Part shown: piece after piece, positions 1 to 4,881 of the stretch
Position numbering within the stretch: position 1 is the stretch's first letter
Layout: each line of letters starts with the position of its first letter
Assembly (NCBI GenBank): GCA_002440625.1
Contig: DJUV01000061.1
Coordinates: 1 to 5,057 of the forward strand
Direction: 5' to 3'
DNA from: Rhodobacteraceae bacterium UBA6273
Lineage (GTDB): Bacteria > Pseudomonadota > Alphaproteobacteria > Rhodobacterales > Rhodobacteraceae
DNA: 5,057 nucleotides
Position numbers and translations under genes: made by a program
Notes under the pieces: generated by a model
The model's database searches: none
What the model saw: the letters and a program-made list of their open reading frames with translations, nothing else
What the model was told of the DNA's origin: nothing

Positions 1-201
1 GCCGCCCGCGCCGCCCTTGTTGGTGAAGGTCGCGCCATCGGTGAAGATGCCGTCGGCGGCCATCGCATCGAACGGCATCCGGGCCGTGGCGTCATAGCCG
101 CCACCCGCGCCACCGGGCGCCATCACGACTGCCGGTTCGGCGAATGCCGCAAAACCTGAGAGCGCGACCGCTACACCTGCTGCAAACATTGTTCTGATCA
201 T
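1..201 (-). CDS. TctC/Bug-family solute-binding protein, N-terminal part (cut by window edge)
   Basis: Only the first 67 codons are present; the gene continues past the left edge. It is the likely periplasmic binding protein of a tripartite tricarboxylate transporter (TTT), which captures a carboxylate and hands it to TctA/TctB. The sequence shows a Sec-type signal peptide: a short basic start (MIRT), a hydrophobic core at residues 5-18 and a probable signal peptidase I site after Ala21 (AFA/EP). After a short strand comes APGGAGGGYDATAR (residues 28-41), which matches the conserved ligand-loop region of TctC proteins (usually P.GPGGGWD..aR). The ATG start is supported by a strong Shine-Dalgarno, AGGGAGG, six bases upstream. 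The gene follows the AtuA/DUF4387 genes on the same strand after a 243-base gap with its own promoter and operator candidate, so it is probably a separately initiated part of the same regulon. Family assignment is firm; the ligand is unknown. Confidence 0.88.
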   Translation of the reverse strand, partial: MIRTMFAAGVAVALSGFAAFAEPAVVMAPGGAGGGYDATARMPFDAMAADGIFTDGATFTNKGGAGG

Positions 202-278
202 TTTTTTCCTCCCTTTGAGTGCGGGCATCACGCCCGATAGCAGCCCGATAGGCCACGTCGACAGAGCGCCCACCATTC

Positions 279-304
279 TTGTCGTACGAATCTACATACG
301 ACAA
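279..304. promoter_or_regulatory. Perfect inverted repeat, candidate operator for the GntR regulator
   Basis: TTGTCGTA (279-286) and TACGACAA (297-304) are perfect 8-base inverted arms around a 10-base spacer. The left portion, TTGTCGTACGA (279-289), fits the published FadR-subfamily GntR consensus TNGTNNNACNA. The repeat covers the -10 and spacer of the best tctC promoter candidate, a position suited to repression. Related half-sites occur at 4187-4194 and 3052-3059. The repeat is seen directly; binding by the locally encoded GntR protein is inference. Confidence 0.6.
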
Positions 305-317
305 TTCTGCGAGACAA
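289..317 (-). promoter_or_regulatory. Candidate sigma70-type promoter of tctC
   Basis: On the minus strand, TTGTCT (317-312) and TAGATT (294-289) are separated by 17 bases. Each hexamer matches four of six positions of the sigma70 consensus. Transcription would start near 282, leaving a leader of about 80 bases before the tctC ATG at 201. The -10 lies in the spacer of the inverted repeat at 279-304. Within the leader, GCCCGATAG occurs twice in direct orientation on the plus strand (232-240 and 243-251), with no role I can assign. This is a weak-consensus call supported mainly by position. Confidence 0.35.
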
Positions 318-364
318 GCAATGGCCCTGCCGCCGATCGCCGAAACGGGCAACACTGGCAGACT

Positions 365-380
365 GCGGCGACTGCGCCGC
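365..380. other. Short GC-rich hairpin downstream of the DUF4387 gene
   Basis: GCGGCG and CGCCGC form a perfect six-base stem with a four-base loop, about 65 bases after the DUF4387 stop. On the minus strand, the direction of the operon, it is not followed by a T-run, so it is not a classical intrinsic terminator for that gene. On the plus strand it is followed by GTTTTC, but no plus-strand gene precedes it. A second small hairpin, GGGTCA-TCAA-TGACCC, sits at 405-420. Either could mark a 3' end or stabilise the transcript, but evidence is limited to base pairing. Confidence 0.25.
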
Positions 381-444
381 GTTTTCAACCTTTTGTCACG
401 ATGGGGGTCATCAATGACCCGCGCAGCCCGCTGAAGCCGTCGGT

Positions 445-747
445 TCAGTCGATCTCGAGCTCTTCCAGAAGGCAGCCCCAGCCCGCCCCGTGCATGTCGC
501 GGTCGGTGCGTTTGCCCTGCACCACCGGGCGGGGAACCGAGAACTTGACGACGTTCAGCGACGGGATTTCGAAGCGCTTCAGAAGCTGCCTGTCGACACC
601 GTAGAGCCGCGCCACCGCCTCGTCCTTGAGGCTGGCGCTGACCCGCTCAAAGGTCGCGCTGTCGCCGCAGAAAACGTCGATGGTCAGCCAGAAGGGGCCG
701 GCGTTCTTTGAACGGACCTTGCTGACGATGCGGCCTAGCTCAGGCAT
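445..747 (-). CDS. DUF4387 (AtuA-associated) small protein
   Basis: A 100-residue cytoplasmic protein with no signal peptide or membrane segment. It has the hallmarks of the DUF4387 family: SKNAGPFWLTIDVF (residues 13-26) and, near the C-terminus, SVPRPVVQGKRTDRDMHGAGW (residues 70-90, in two conserved blocks around PRPVVQG and DRDMHGA). The length is about normal for the family. DUF4387 genes are commonly found directly after AtuA-family genes, as here. The ATG at 747 lies inside the end of the upstream AtuA gene: the two share 8 bases (ATGCCTGA contains the start of this gene and the stop of AtuA), which suggests translational coupling and a fixed stoichiometry. The same frame stays open up to 870, but that part runs out of phase with the AtuA gene and does not resemble the family. 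No catalytic role is established that I can state; a partner subunit or accessory domain of AtuA is the best inference. Confidence 0.88.
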   Translation of the reverse strand: MPELGRIVSKVRSKNAGPFWLTIDVFCGDSATFERVSASLKDEAVARLYGVDRQLLKRFEIPSLNVVKFSVPRPVVQGKRTDRDMHGAGWGCLLEELEID

Positions 748-2098
748 GGCCCACCTCATGCACCTCAAGAGTGAAGGCCGCCATCGGATCGTCCAGCTCC
801 ATGACATGGTTGAGGCAGAACTCGTAGAGCGCGCCCCTCTGCATCTCGGCAGGCGAGAAGGGGAAGGCAAAGGTCGGCATCGGCTCGTCCTCGGTCAGGG
901 GATGGTGGAGGAGGTAGGGGTTCATGATCTTCGCCGCCTCCGCCGCCTGTTCCTGCGTCGGGCAGGTAAGGATACCGAGGACGCCGACCTCGACCGGAAC
1001 GTCACGGCGGTTTTCCAGCGTGCCGAGCGTGGCGTCCATGCCGATCAGCCGGATTTCGACATCGAAGTCATCGGGCGAAAGACCCATCCGTGCCTCGATC
1101 TTCGCGCGCACCTTGGCCACCACATCAGCAGCCCACTCGCGCGCGTTCTGCACATAACGCCGATCGCGCATGACGGCGAGGCCGACCGACTGGTGGCCGA
1201 CAACCCGCGCGCCCTCAAGCTTGACCGTGTAGCGCCCCTTCACCCATTTCGAGCCTTCGACCCGCACCCGGCGCTTGTCGAGCGCCTCATACTCCGACCC
1301 GGTGACATCAAGATGCCCGCCGGGCTCATGGAGGATGAACGGGTCGGAGTTTTCGTAAAGCATGTGCGCCGAAACGGTATAGGGCGTCGCCGCCGCATTG
1401 GGCGCCATCGGCTCGACGGTAAAGCCCGCATCGTCGAAGTCGATCTGGATGACCCCGGAATTCGGGTTCGTCGTGGCGAGCGCCCCACATTCGCCGATCT
1501 TGGCGCCGTGCCAGGCGGCGCCCGCATGGTCGCCGCGGGCGATGGGCAATGCGGCGATGATCGCGGTATCGGTGGTGCGCCCGGCGATGACGATATCGGC
1601 CCCGGTCGCCAATGCCGCCGCGACCTGTTCCACCCCGGCGAGGGCGACGATGTTGCTGCAATCTTCGATCACCGTTTCGGAAATCTCCGGTGCCGCCGGT
1701 AGGGCGCGAAGCCTGCCGTCCGCGAGCGCGGCCTTGACCCGCTCTTTCGGCTGGCCGGATCGGATCGTCGCGACCCGGACCTTCATCCCCTCTTCCGCCG
1801 CAATCTCGCGCGTGATCTGAAGAAGCCAGTCGACTGTCTGATCCGCGCCGCAGGTACCCGCCGTGCCGATCACCAGAGGCACCCCGGCCTTCGCCCGCGC
1901 CTGCATCAACTCGCGCCATTCCACCTTGGTCGAGGCGCGGGAGTATTTCGATACGCCCCGCCCCAGATAGGACGGGCCGCTGTCGGTCGATCCGCCGTCG
2001 ATGGCGATGATGTCGGGCCGGTTGGCAAGGCCGCGTTCCAGCGCGTTACGGTCATAGCCGAGGCCAAGCGCCCCGGCGGGGATCAGAACCCGGGTCAT
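740..2098 (-). CDS. AtuA-family (DUF1446) protein
   Basis: A 452-residue protein of the acyclic terpene utilisation AtuA family (Pfam PF07287, formerly DUF1446). Visible family blocks are an N-terminal IPAGALGLG (6-14), DGGSTDSGPSYLG (34-46), the glycine-rich IGTAGTCGAD (77-86), VIAGRTTDTAIIAALP (170-185) and a C-terminal FSPAEMQRGALYEFCLNHV (414-432). It is predicted cytoplasmic, with no signal peptide. The name comes from the atu cluster of Pseudomonas for citronellol/geranyl degradation, but no other atu genes (acyl-CoA carboxylase, isohexenylglutaconyl-CoA hydratase) are visible here, so terpene use should not be assumed. Short AtuA proteins of this size usually come with a separate DUF4387 partner, which follows with an 8-base overlap. 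The start at 2098 is supported by a GGAGG sequence seven bases upstream. It lies 42 bases after gntR and is probably cotranscribed with it. The biochemical reaction is unknown to me. Confidence 0.92.
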   Translation of the reverse strand: MTRVLIPAGALGLGYDRNALERGLANRPDIIAIDGGSTDSGPSYLGRGVSKYSRASTKVEWRELMQARAKAGVPLVIGTAGTCGADQTVDWLLQITREIAAEEGMKVRVATIRSGQPKERVKAALADGRLRALPAAPEISETVIEDCSNIVALAGVEQVAAALATGADIVIAGRTTDTAIIAALPIARGDHAGAAWHGAKIGECGALATTNPNSGVIQIDFDDAGFTVEPMAPNAAATPYTVSAHMLYENSDPFILHEPGGHLDVTGSEYEALDKRRVRVEGSKWVKGRYTVKLEGARVVGHQSVGLAVMRDRRYVQNAREWAADVVAKVRAKIEARMGLSPDDFDVEIRLIGMDATLGTLENRRDVPVEVGVLGILTCPTQEQAAEAAKIMNPYLLHHPLTEDEPMPTFAFPFSPAEMQRGALYEFCLNHVMELDDPMAAFTLEVHEVGHA

Positions 2099-2140
2099 CT
2101 GCGTTCCTCCGTCCGTTTCATAGCGACCGCCACCGGCGGC

Positions 2141-3028
2141 TCAGAACATCTCGGCCCGCGCCTTGCGGTCCTTGGCCTTGCCGAGATGGGCAAACATCAG
2201 ATCCGCCGCCAGCCCGGTATCGCCTGCATCGAGCGCATCGAGAATGCCCATGTGTTCGGCATTCTGACCGCGGACCTGATCGGTGTTCAAGGTCTGGCGG
2301 TATTCGACGAGGCGGCGCAGCTGGTTCAGCTTCTGCACCGAGGAGAGGAGGAAACGGTTGCCGGAAAGCTCTGCGAGGCCTTCGTGAAACTCCGAATTCG
2401 TCTCGAAAAGCTCCATCTGGCTCAGCTTCTGCCAGCCGCCCTCGGCAACCATGGTCTGCCGGCGCCTGAGGTCGGCAAGGACGTTCCGGTCCAGCCGGAA
2501 CGCTGGCGAGCGCAACCCGTGCGTCTCGATCACCTGCCGAAGCTCATAGCATTCGCGGTAGGCCTCGACCGAATCGATCAGCGCCGCGAAGGTCCAGCCC
2601 CGGCCCTCGTTCCGTTCGATCCAGCCCTCGCTGGAGATGCGCGTCAGCACCCGCCGCAGCGCCAGCCGCGAAATCCCGTAGCGCCGCATCAGGTCGTTCT
2701 CGCTGACGCGGTCGGCAAGGCGTTTCGACAGGCGCTCATCGGCGATCTTCAGGTAAATCGCCTCGTCCGAGGTTTCATCGGCGGGCGGCGCGGCACCGGC
2801 CTGCGCCAATCCCGGATCGCAGAGAAAGAAGCCCTTGTTCGGCACCTTCTGCAGGATGCCCTGGTCGGCAAGGATGCCAAGCGCGGACCGGATCGGCTGG
2901 CGCGAGGTGCCAAGGATGTCTTGCAGGCCCGCTTCGGTCAGATGCGCGCCCTCGGCCATGTCCGAGGTGCGGATGTGGCGGATGATGCGATCCGCGAGAG
3001 AGCGGTGGAGTTCGTTCATGACCGGCAC
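2141..3028 (-). CDS. GntR-family (FadR/FCD type) transcriptional regulator with a probable second winged helix
   Basis: A 295-residue regulator, longer than the usual 220-250 for FadR-type proteins. Residues 7-70 are a GntR winged helix: LADRIIRHI, then the recognition segment LQDILGTSRQPIRSALGILADQGIL and the wing KVPNKGFFL. A linker rich in Ala, Pro and Asp (71-88) follows. Residues 88-150 look like a second winged helix (LADRVSENDLMRRYGISRLALRRVLTRI and wing EGWIERNEGRGWTF). Residues 155-285 are an FCD ligand domain, with FHEGLAELSGNRFLL (214-228) and EHMGILDALDAGD (258-270). The expected FCD metal ligands map to H215, H259 and H281, but the usual Asp four residues before the first His is Asn211. 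Such proteins normally sense a carboxylate and repress neighbouring genes. The start is uncertain: GTG at 3028 or ATG at 3019, neither with a clear Shine-Dalgarno. The 59-base gap before it holds a possible operator half-site, consistent with autoregulation. Confidence 0.92.
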   Translation of the reverse strand: MPVMNELHRSLADRIIRHIRTSDMAEGAHLTEAGLQDILGTSRQPIRSALGILADQGILQKVPNKGFFLCDPGLAQAGAAPPADETSDEAIYLKIADERLSKRLADRVSENDLMRRYGISRLALRRVLTRISSEGWIERNEGRGWTFAALIDSVEAYRECYELRQVIETHGLRSPAFRLDRNVLADLRRRQTMVAEGGWQKLSQMELFETNSEFHEGLAELSGNRFLLSSVQKLNQLRRLVEYRQTLNTDQVRGQNAEHMGILDALDAGDTGLAADLMFAHLGKAKDRKARAEMF

Positions 3029-3033
3029 CGGAA

Positions 3034-3059
3034 TAGCATTATGTTCCGATAAACGACAA
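3034..3059. promoter_or_regulatory. Candidate degenerate operator in front of gntR
   Basis: In the 59-base gap between the dehydrogenase gene and gntR, AACGACAA (3052-3059) matches seven of eight positions of the right arm of the perfect repeat at 279-304. At the same 10-base spacing, the left position TAGCATTA matches only four of eight. On the minus strand the 10-mer TGTCGTTTAT here is also found intact, on the plus strand, at 4188-4197. This may allow the regulator to control its own gene separately from the dehydrogenase. Support is one good half-site only. Confidence 0.35.
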
Positions 3060-3087
3060 CAGGCTCCGGTTCAATGCGGCATCTCGC

Positions 3088-4155
3088 CTACGAATCCAGA
3101 ACCGCCGCCGCGACCCTTTCGGCAAAGGCCCGCGTCCCGAGCTGCCCGCCAAGGTCGCGCGTCCGCGTCTTGGGGTCAGCGACCACCCGGTCGAGCGCGG
3201 CCATGATCTCCGCACCCGCCTCCGACAGAGCCGGTTGCCGCCGCCTTTCGCCGAGCCACTCCAGCAGCATCCCCGCCGAGCCGATCAGCGAGGCCGGGTT
3301 GGCAATGTCGCGCCCGGCAATGTCGGGGGCGGAGCCGTGCTGTGCCTGCGCCATCGCCAGCGTGTCACCGGCGTTGATCGAGGCGGCAAGGCCGAGGCTG
3401 CCCGAGAGTTCCGAGGCGAGGTCCGACAGGATGTCACCAAACATGTTGGTGGTGACGATCACGTCAAAGGCCTCAGGCCGGCGCACCAGATGCGCGCAGG
3501 CGGCGTCGATGATCAACTCGTCATAGGCCACGTCAGGGAAACGCGCCGCCACCTCGCGGCAGCAGGTCAGGAAAAGGCCGTCGGTTATCTTCAGCACATT
3601 GCCCTTGTGGACCGCCGTCACCTTCCGCCGCCGACCGATAGCCCCGGCGAAGGCGGCTTCCGCGATGCGGGTGGAGGCCTTCCGGGTAATGCGACGAAGC
3701 GACAGCGTCACATCCGCCGTGACCTGCAACTCTCCCGGCCCGCTTTCCATGCAGCGGTCGGCATAGAAGCCCTCGGTATTCTCGCGGTAGATGACAAGGT
3801 CGAAGCTTGCCCCGGTGCGCGAGGGCAGCCCCGCCCTCGTCCGCGCCGGGCGGATGTTGGCGTAAAGGTCGAGCCGCTTGCGCAATTCGCCCGAGGGGTT
3901 CAGCCCCCCTGCCTCACGCGGCGGATAGTCCATGTGCGACACCGGCCCGAGGATCAGCGCATCCGCCGCCTGCGCCGACGCGAAGGCAGCATCAGGCAGG
4001 GTCGATCCATTCGCCTTCAGCGCGGCGAAACCGATCGCGATCTCGGCGAAGTCGAAGCCAAGCCCGTGTCTCCGGTTCGCCGCCTCCAGCACCGTCTGTG
4101 TCGCTTCGGTGATCTCCGGGCCGATCCCGTCTCCAGGGAGGAGTGCGATCTTCAT
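3088..4155 (-). CDS. Isocitrate/isopropylmalate-family NAD-dependent dehydrogenase, substrate unassigned
   Basis: A 355-residue cytoplasmic enzyme of the beta-decarboxylating dehydrogenase family, which oxidises a 2-hydroxy (di/tri)acid and releases CO2 using Mg2+ or Mn2+. Visible blocks are LLPGDGIGPE (5-14), LRKRLDLYANIRP (91-103, Arg92 and Arg102), YRENTEGFYADR (123-134, Arg124 and Tyr131), VHKGNVLKITDGLF (182-195, catalytic Lys184), IIDAACAHLV (215-224, metal Asp217) and NMFGDILSDLA (237-247, metal Asp241 and Asp245). HGSAPDIAG (273-281) has Asp278-Ile279, the pair of NAD-linked members, where NADP isocitrate dehydrogenase has Lys-Tyr. The substrate loop before Arg92 reads GGLNPSGEL. It lacks the Glu/Leu/Leu of isopropylmalate enzymes and has Asn and Ser exchanged relative to the Ser/Asn of isocitrate enzymes, so the substrate is probably another malate-type acid such as a tartrate or an alkyl malate. 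ATG 4155 is preferred over the 19-residue-longer start at 4212 because of its Shine-Dalgarno and the normal N-terminus MKIALLPGDG. It is the probable first gene of the cluster. Confidence 0.92.
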   Translation of the reverse strand: MKIALLPGDGIGPEITEATQTVLEAANRRHGLGFDFAEIAIGFAALKANGSTLPDAAFASAQAADALILGPVSHMDYPPREAGGLNPSGELRKRLDLYANIRPARTRAGLPSRTGASFDLVIYRENTEGFYADRCMESGPGELQVTADVTLSLRRITRKASTRIAEAAFAGAIGRRRKVTAVHKGNVLKITDGLFLTCCREVAARFPDVAYDELIIDAACAHLVRRPEAFDVIVTTNMFGDILSDLASELSGSLGLAASINAGDTLAMAQAQHGSAPDIAGRDIANPASLIGSAGMLLEWLGERRRQPALSEAGAEIMAALDRVVADPKTRTRDLGGQLGTRAFAERVAAAVLDS

Positions 4156-4161
4156 GGCAGG

Positions 4162-4166
4162 CCTCC
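4162..4166 (-). promoter_or_regulatory. Ribosome binding site that fixes the dehydrogenase start
   Basis: The minus strand reads GGTGGAGG here, with GGAGG six bases before the ATG at 4155. The longer in-frame start at 4212 would translate through the likely promoter -10 and the operator, so this site argues for initiation at 4155. Confidence 0.75.
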
Positions 4167-4186
4167 ACCTGTAAATTGATTCAGTG

Positions 4187-4212
4187 GTGTCGTTTATATA
4201 TACAAAAAACAA
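4187..4212. promoter_or_regulatory. Candidate operator over the dehydrogenase promoter
   Basis: On the plus strand, GTGTCGTT (4187-4194) matches six of eight positions of the left arm TTGTCGTA of the repeat at 279-304. After the same 10-base spacer, AAAAACAA (4205-4212) matches five of eight positions of the right arm. The site overlaps the -10 of the best promoter candidate, so binding would block transcription of the four-gene cluster. Matching spacing and position raise its value above the sequence match alone. The A/T-rich composition makes chance similarity possible. Confidence 0.4.
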
Positions 4213-4220
4213 TTTTGCAA
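4193..4220 (-). promoter_or_regulatory. Candidate sigma70-type promoter of the dehydrogenase-gntR-atuA-DUF4387 cluster
   Basis: On the minus strand, TTGCAA (4220-4215) and TATAAA (4198-4193) are spaced by 16 bases, within a strikingly A/T-rich patch compared with the surrounding GC-rich DNA. Transcription would start around 4186, giving a leader of about 30 bases before the ATG at 4155. Hexamers, spacing and location all fit a housekeeping promoter, but there is no experimental support. Confidence 0.5.
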
Positions 4221-4519
4221 GTCCCGAACTTGCGGCATGCTGTCAGGCAGCGCAGATATGGATGCGGAAATCTGAACAGCCGGGATACATGGGTTTTCCG
4301 CGCAACAGCGGCATGATGCTGCAGGCGAGGAGAAAACGATAGCAAGACCACTGCAAGCCCTTCGTCCGGCATGTTGGCGACTATCCGAAGCCGTGAGGCT
4401 GCACTAAGGGGGCTGTCAGACGAATTCGAACGCGTCTCCGTTTGTGCGGGCCGCGCGCTCGGTCAGGCCGCAAAGAGACCGCAACACTCAGCCAGAGCGG
4501 CGGTACGGCTCTCTGGGCC
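4221..4519. other. Intergenic region with no supported gene
   Basis: No reading frame here shows a recognisable protein, a Shine-Dalgarno with a plausible start, or RNA structure. A 63-codon minus-strand frame (4181-4372) overlaps the dehydrogenase promoter, lacks any familiar motif and is best treated as chance. I found no tRNA or CRISPR pattern. Confidence 0.5.
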
Positions 4520-4555
4520 CCAAAAATTCAGAAAGCCCGCCTGATTCTGGCGGGC
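4520..4555 (-). terminator. Rho-independent terminator-like hairpin, minus strand
   Basis: GCCCGCC (4535-4541) and GGCGGGC (4549-4555) form a perfect seven-base stem with a seven-base loop. Reading on the minus strand, the stem is followed by TTTCTGAATTTTT, a U-rich tail suitable for intrinsic termination. On the plus strand no T-run follows. There is no identified gene directly upstream on the minus strand, so it may be the remnant 3' end of a lost gene. It may also shield the dehydrogenase cluster from transcription coming out of the insertion sequence. Confidence 0.6.
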
Positions 4556-4881
4556 GGGTCGAACGTTGATGCGGCTTGATGTTACATGCGCCTATGCAAA
4601 ACTTCCCCGGAAGTCGGCGCGCAAACATATGATAACTTGTGATTTTTTGGTTTCTTGGGCATGACGCCGCCGAAGTCTTACTGTGGCATGACCGCAAGTC
4701 TGGTTGTGTGACGGCGATCCGGACGGGAAAGCAGATCCCAAACGCTCCCGGCCCAAACTTGCCCTTCGTGCGCCAGCTTTGTAGCGTGCTCGACCTTCCC
4801 TGAACCGACGGTTCGCAGTCAAGTGCAGCGTCATCTCGGGTGCCCACACTGTGGTGAAACCGGCCGTGATACGGTCGTCTA
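4556..4881. other. Intergenic region between the terminator and the insertion sequence; no supported gene
   Basis: Two overlapping minus-strand frames (4592-4849 and 4488-4847) are open, but their translations show no domain I recognise, are rich in Arg/Ser/Pro as in chance frames, and one runs through the terminator. The base composition is more A/T-rich around 4610-4670 than in the cluster. It could be a decayed gene or non-coding DNA that once sat next to the terminator. Confidence 0.4.

Noticed and set aside
92..388. Minus-strand 98-codon frame overlapping the tctC start
   Set aside because: It is out of frame with the TctC signal peptide and has no motif; it crosses the tctC promoter and operator candidate.
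748..870. Upstream extension of the DUF4387 frame
   Set aside because: It would lie within the AtuA coding sequence in another frame, has low-complexity Arg/Ser-rich translation, and the family-like sequence starts at the ATG at 747.
626..1702. Long plus-strand open frame (358 codons) opposite the AtuA gene
   Set aside because: Its translation is His/Arg/Asp-rich without any family motif and lies antisense to a gene with clear conserved blocks; long antisense frames are common in GC-rich coding DNA.
2186..3052. Plus-strand open frame (288 codons) opposite the gntR gene
   Set aside because: No recognisable domain or ribosome binding site; it mirrors the codon structure of the GntR regulator on the other strand.
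3235..4179. Plus-strand open frame (314 codons) opposite the dehydrogenase gene
   Set aside because: Composition is typical of an antisense shadow, and the minus strand encodes an unmistakable dehydrogenase.
4181..4372. Minus-strand 63-codon frame upstream of the dehydrogenase
   Set aside because: No ribosome binding site or similarity; it overlaps the best promoter and ends in the leader.
4418..4437. AGACG-N10-CGTCT repeat around CGAATTCG, resembling the spacing of the operator candidate
   Set aside because: Arms are only five bases and differ from TTGTCGTA; no gene or promoter next to it. Likely chance. I also considered a tRNA T-loop (TTCGAAC) here, but no cloverleaf could be drawn.
4592..4849. 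Minus-strand 85-codon frame near the insertion sequence
   Set aside because: No recognised domain and composition like chance; not enough to call a gene or a defined pseudogene.
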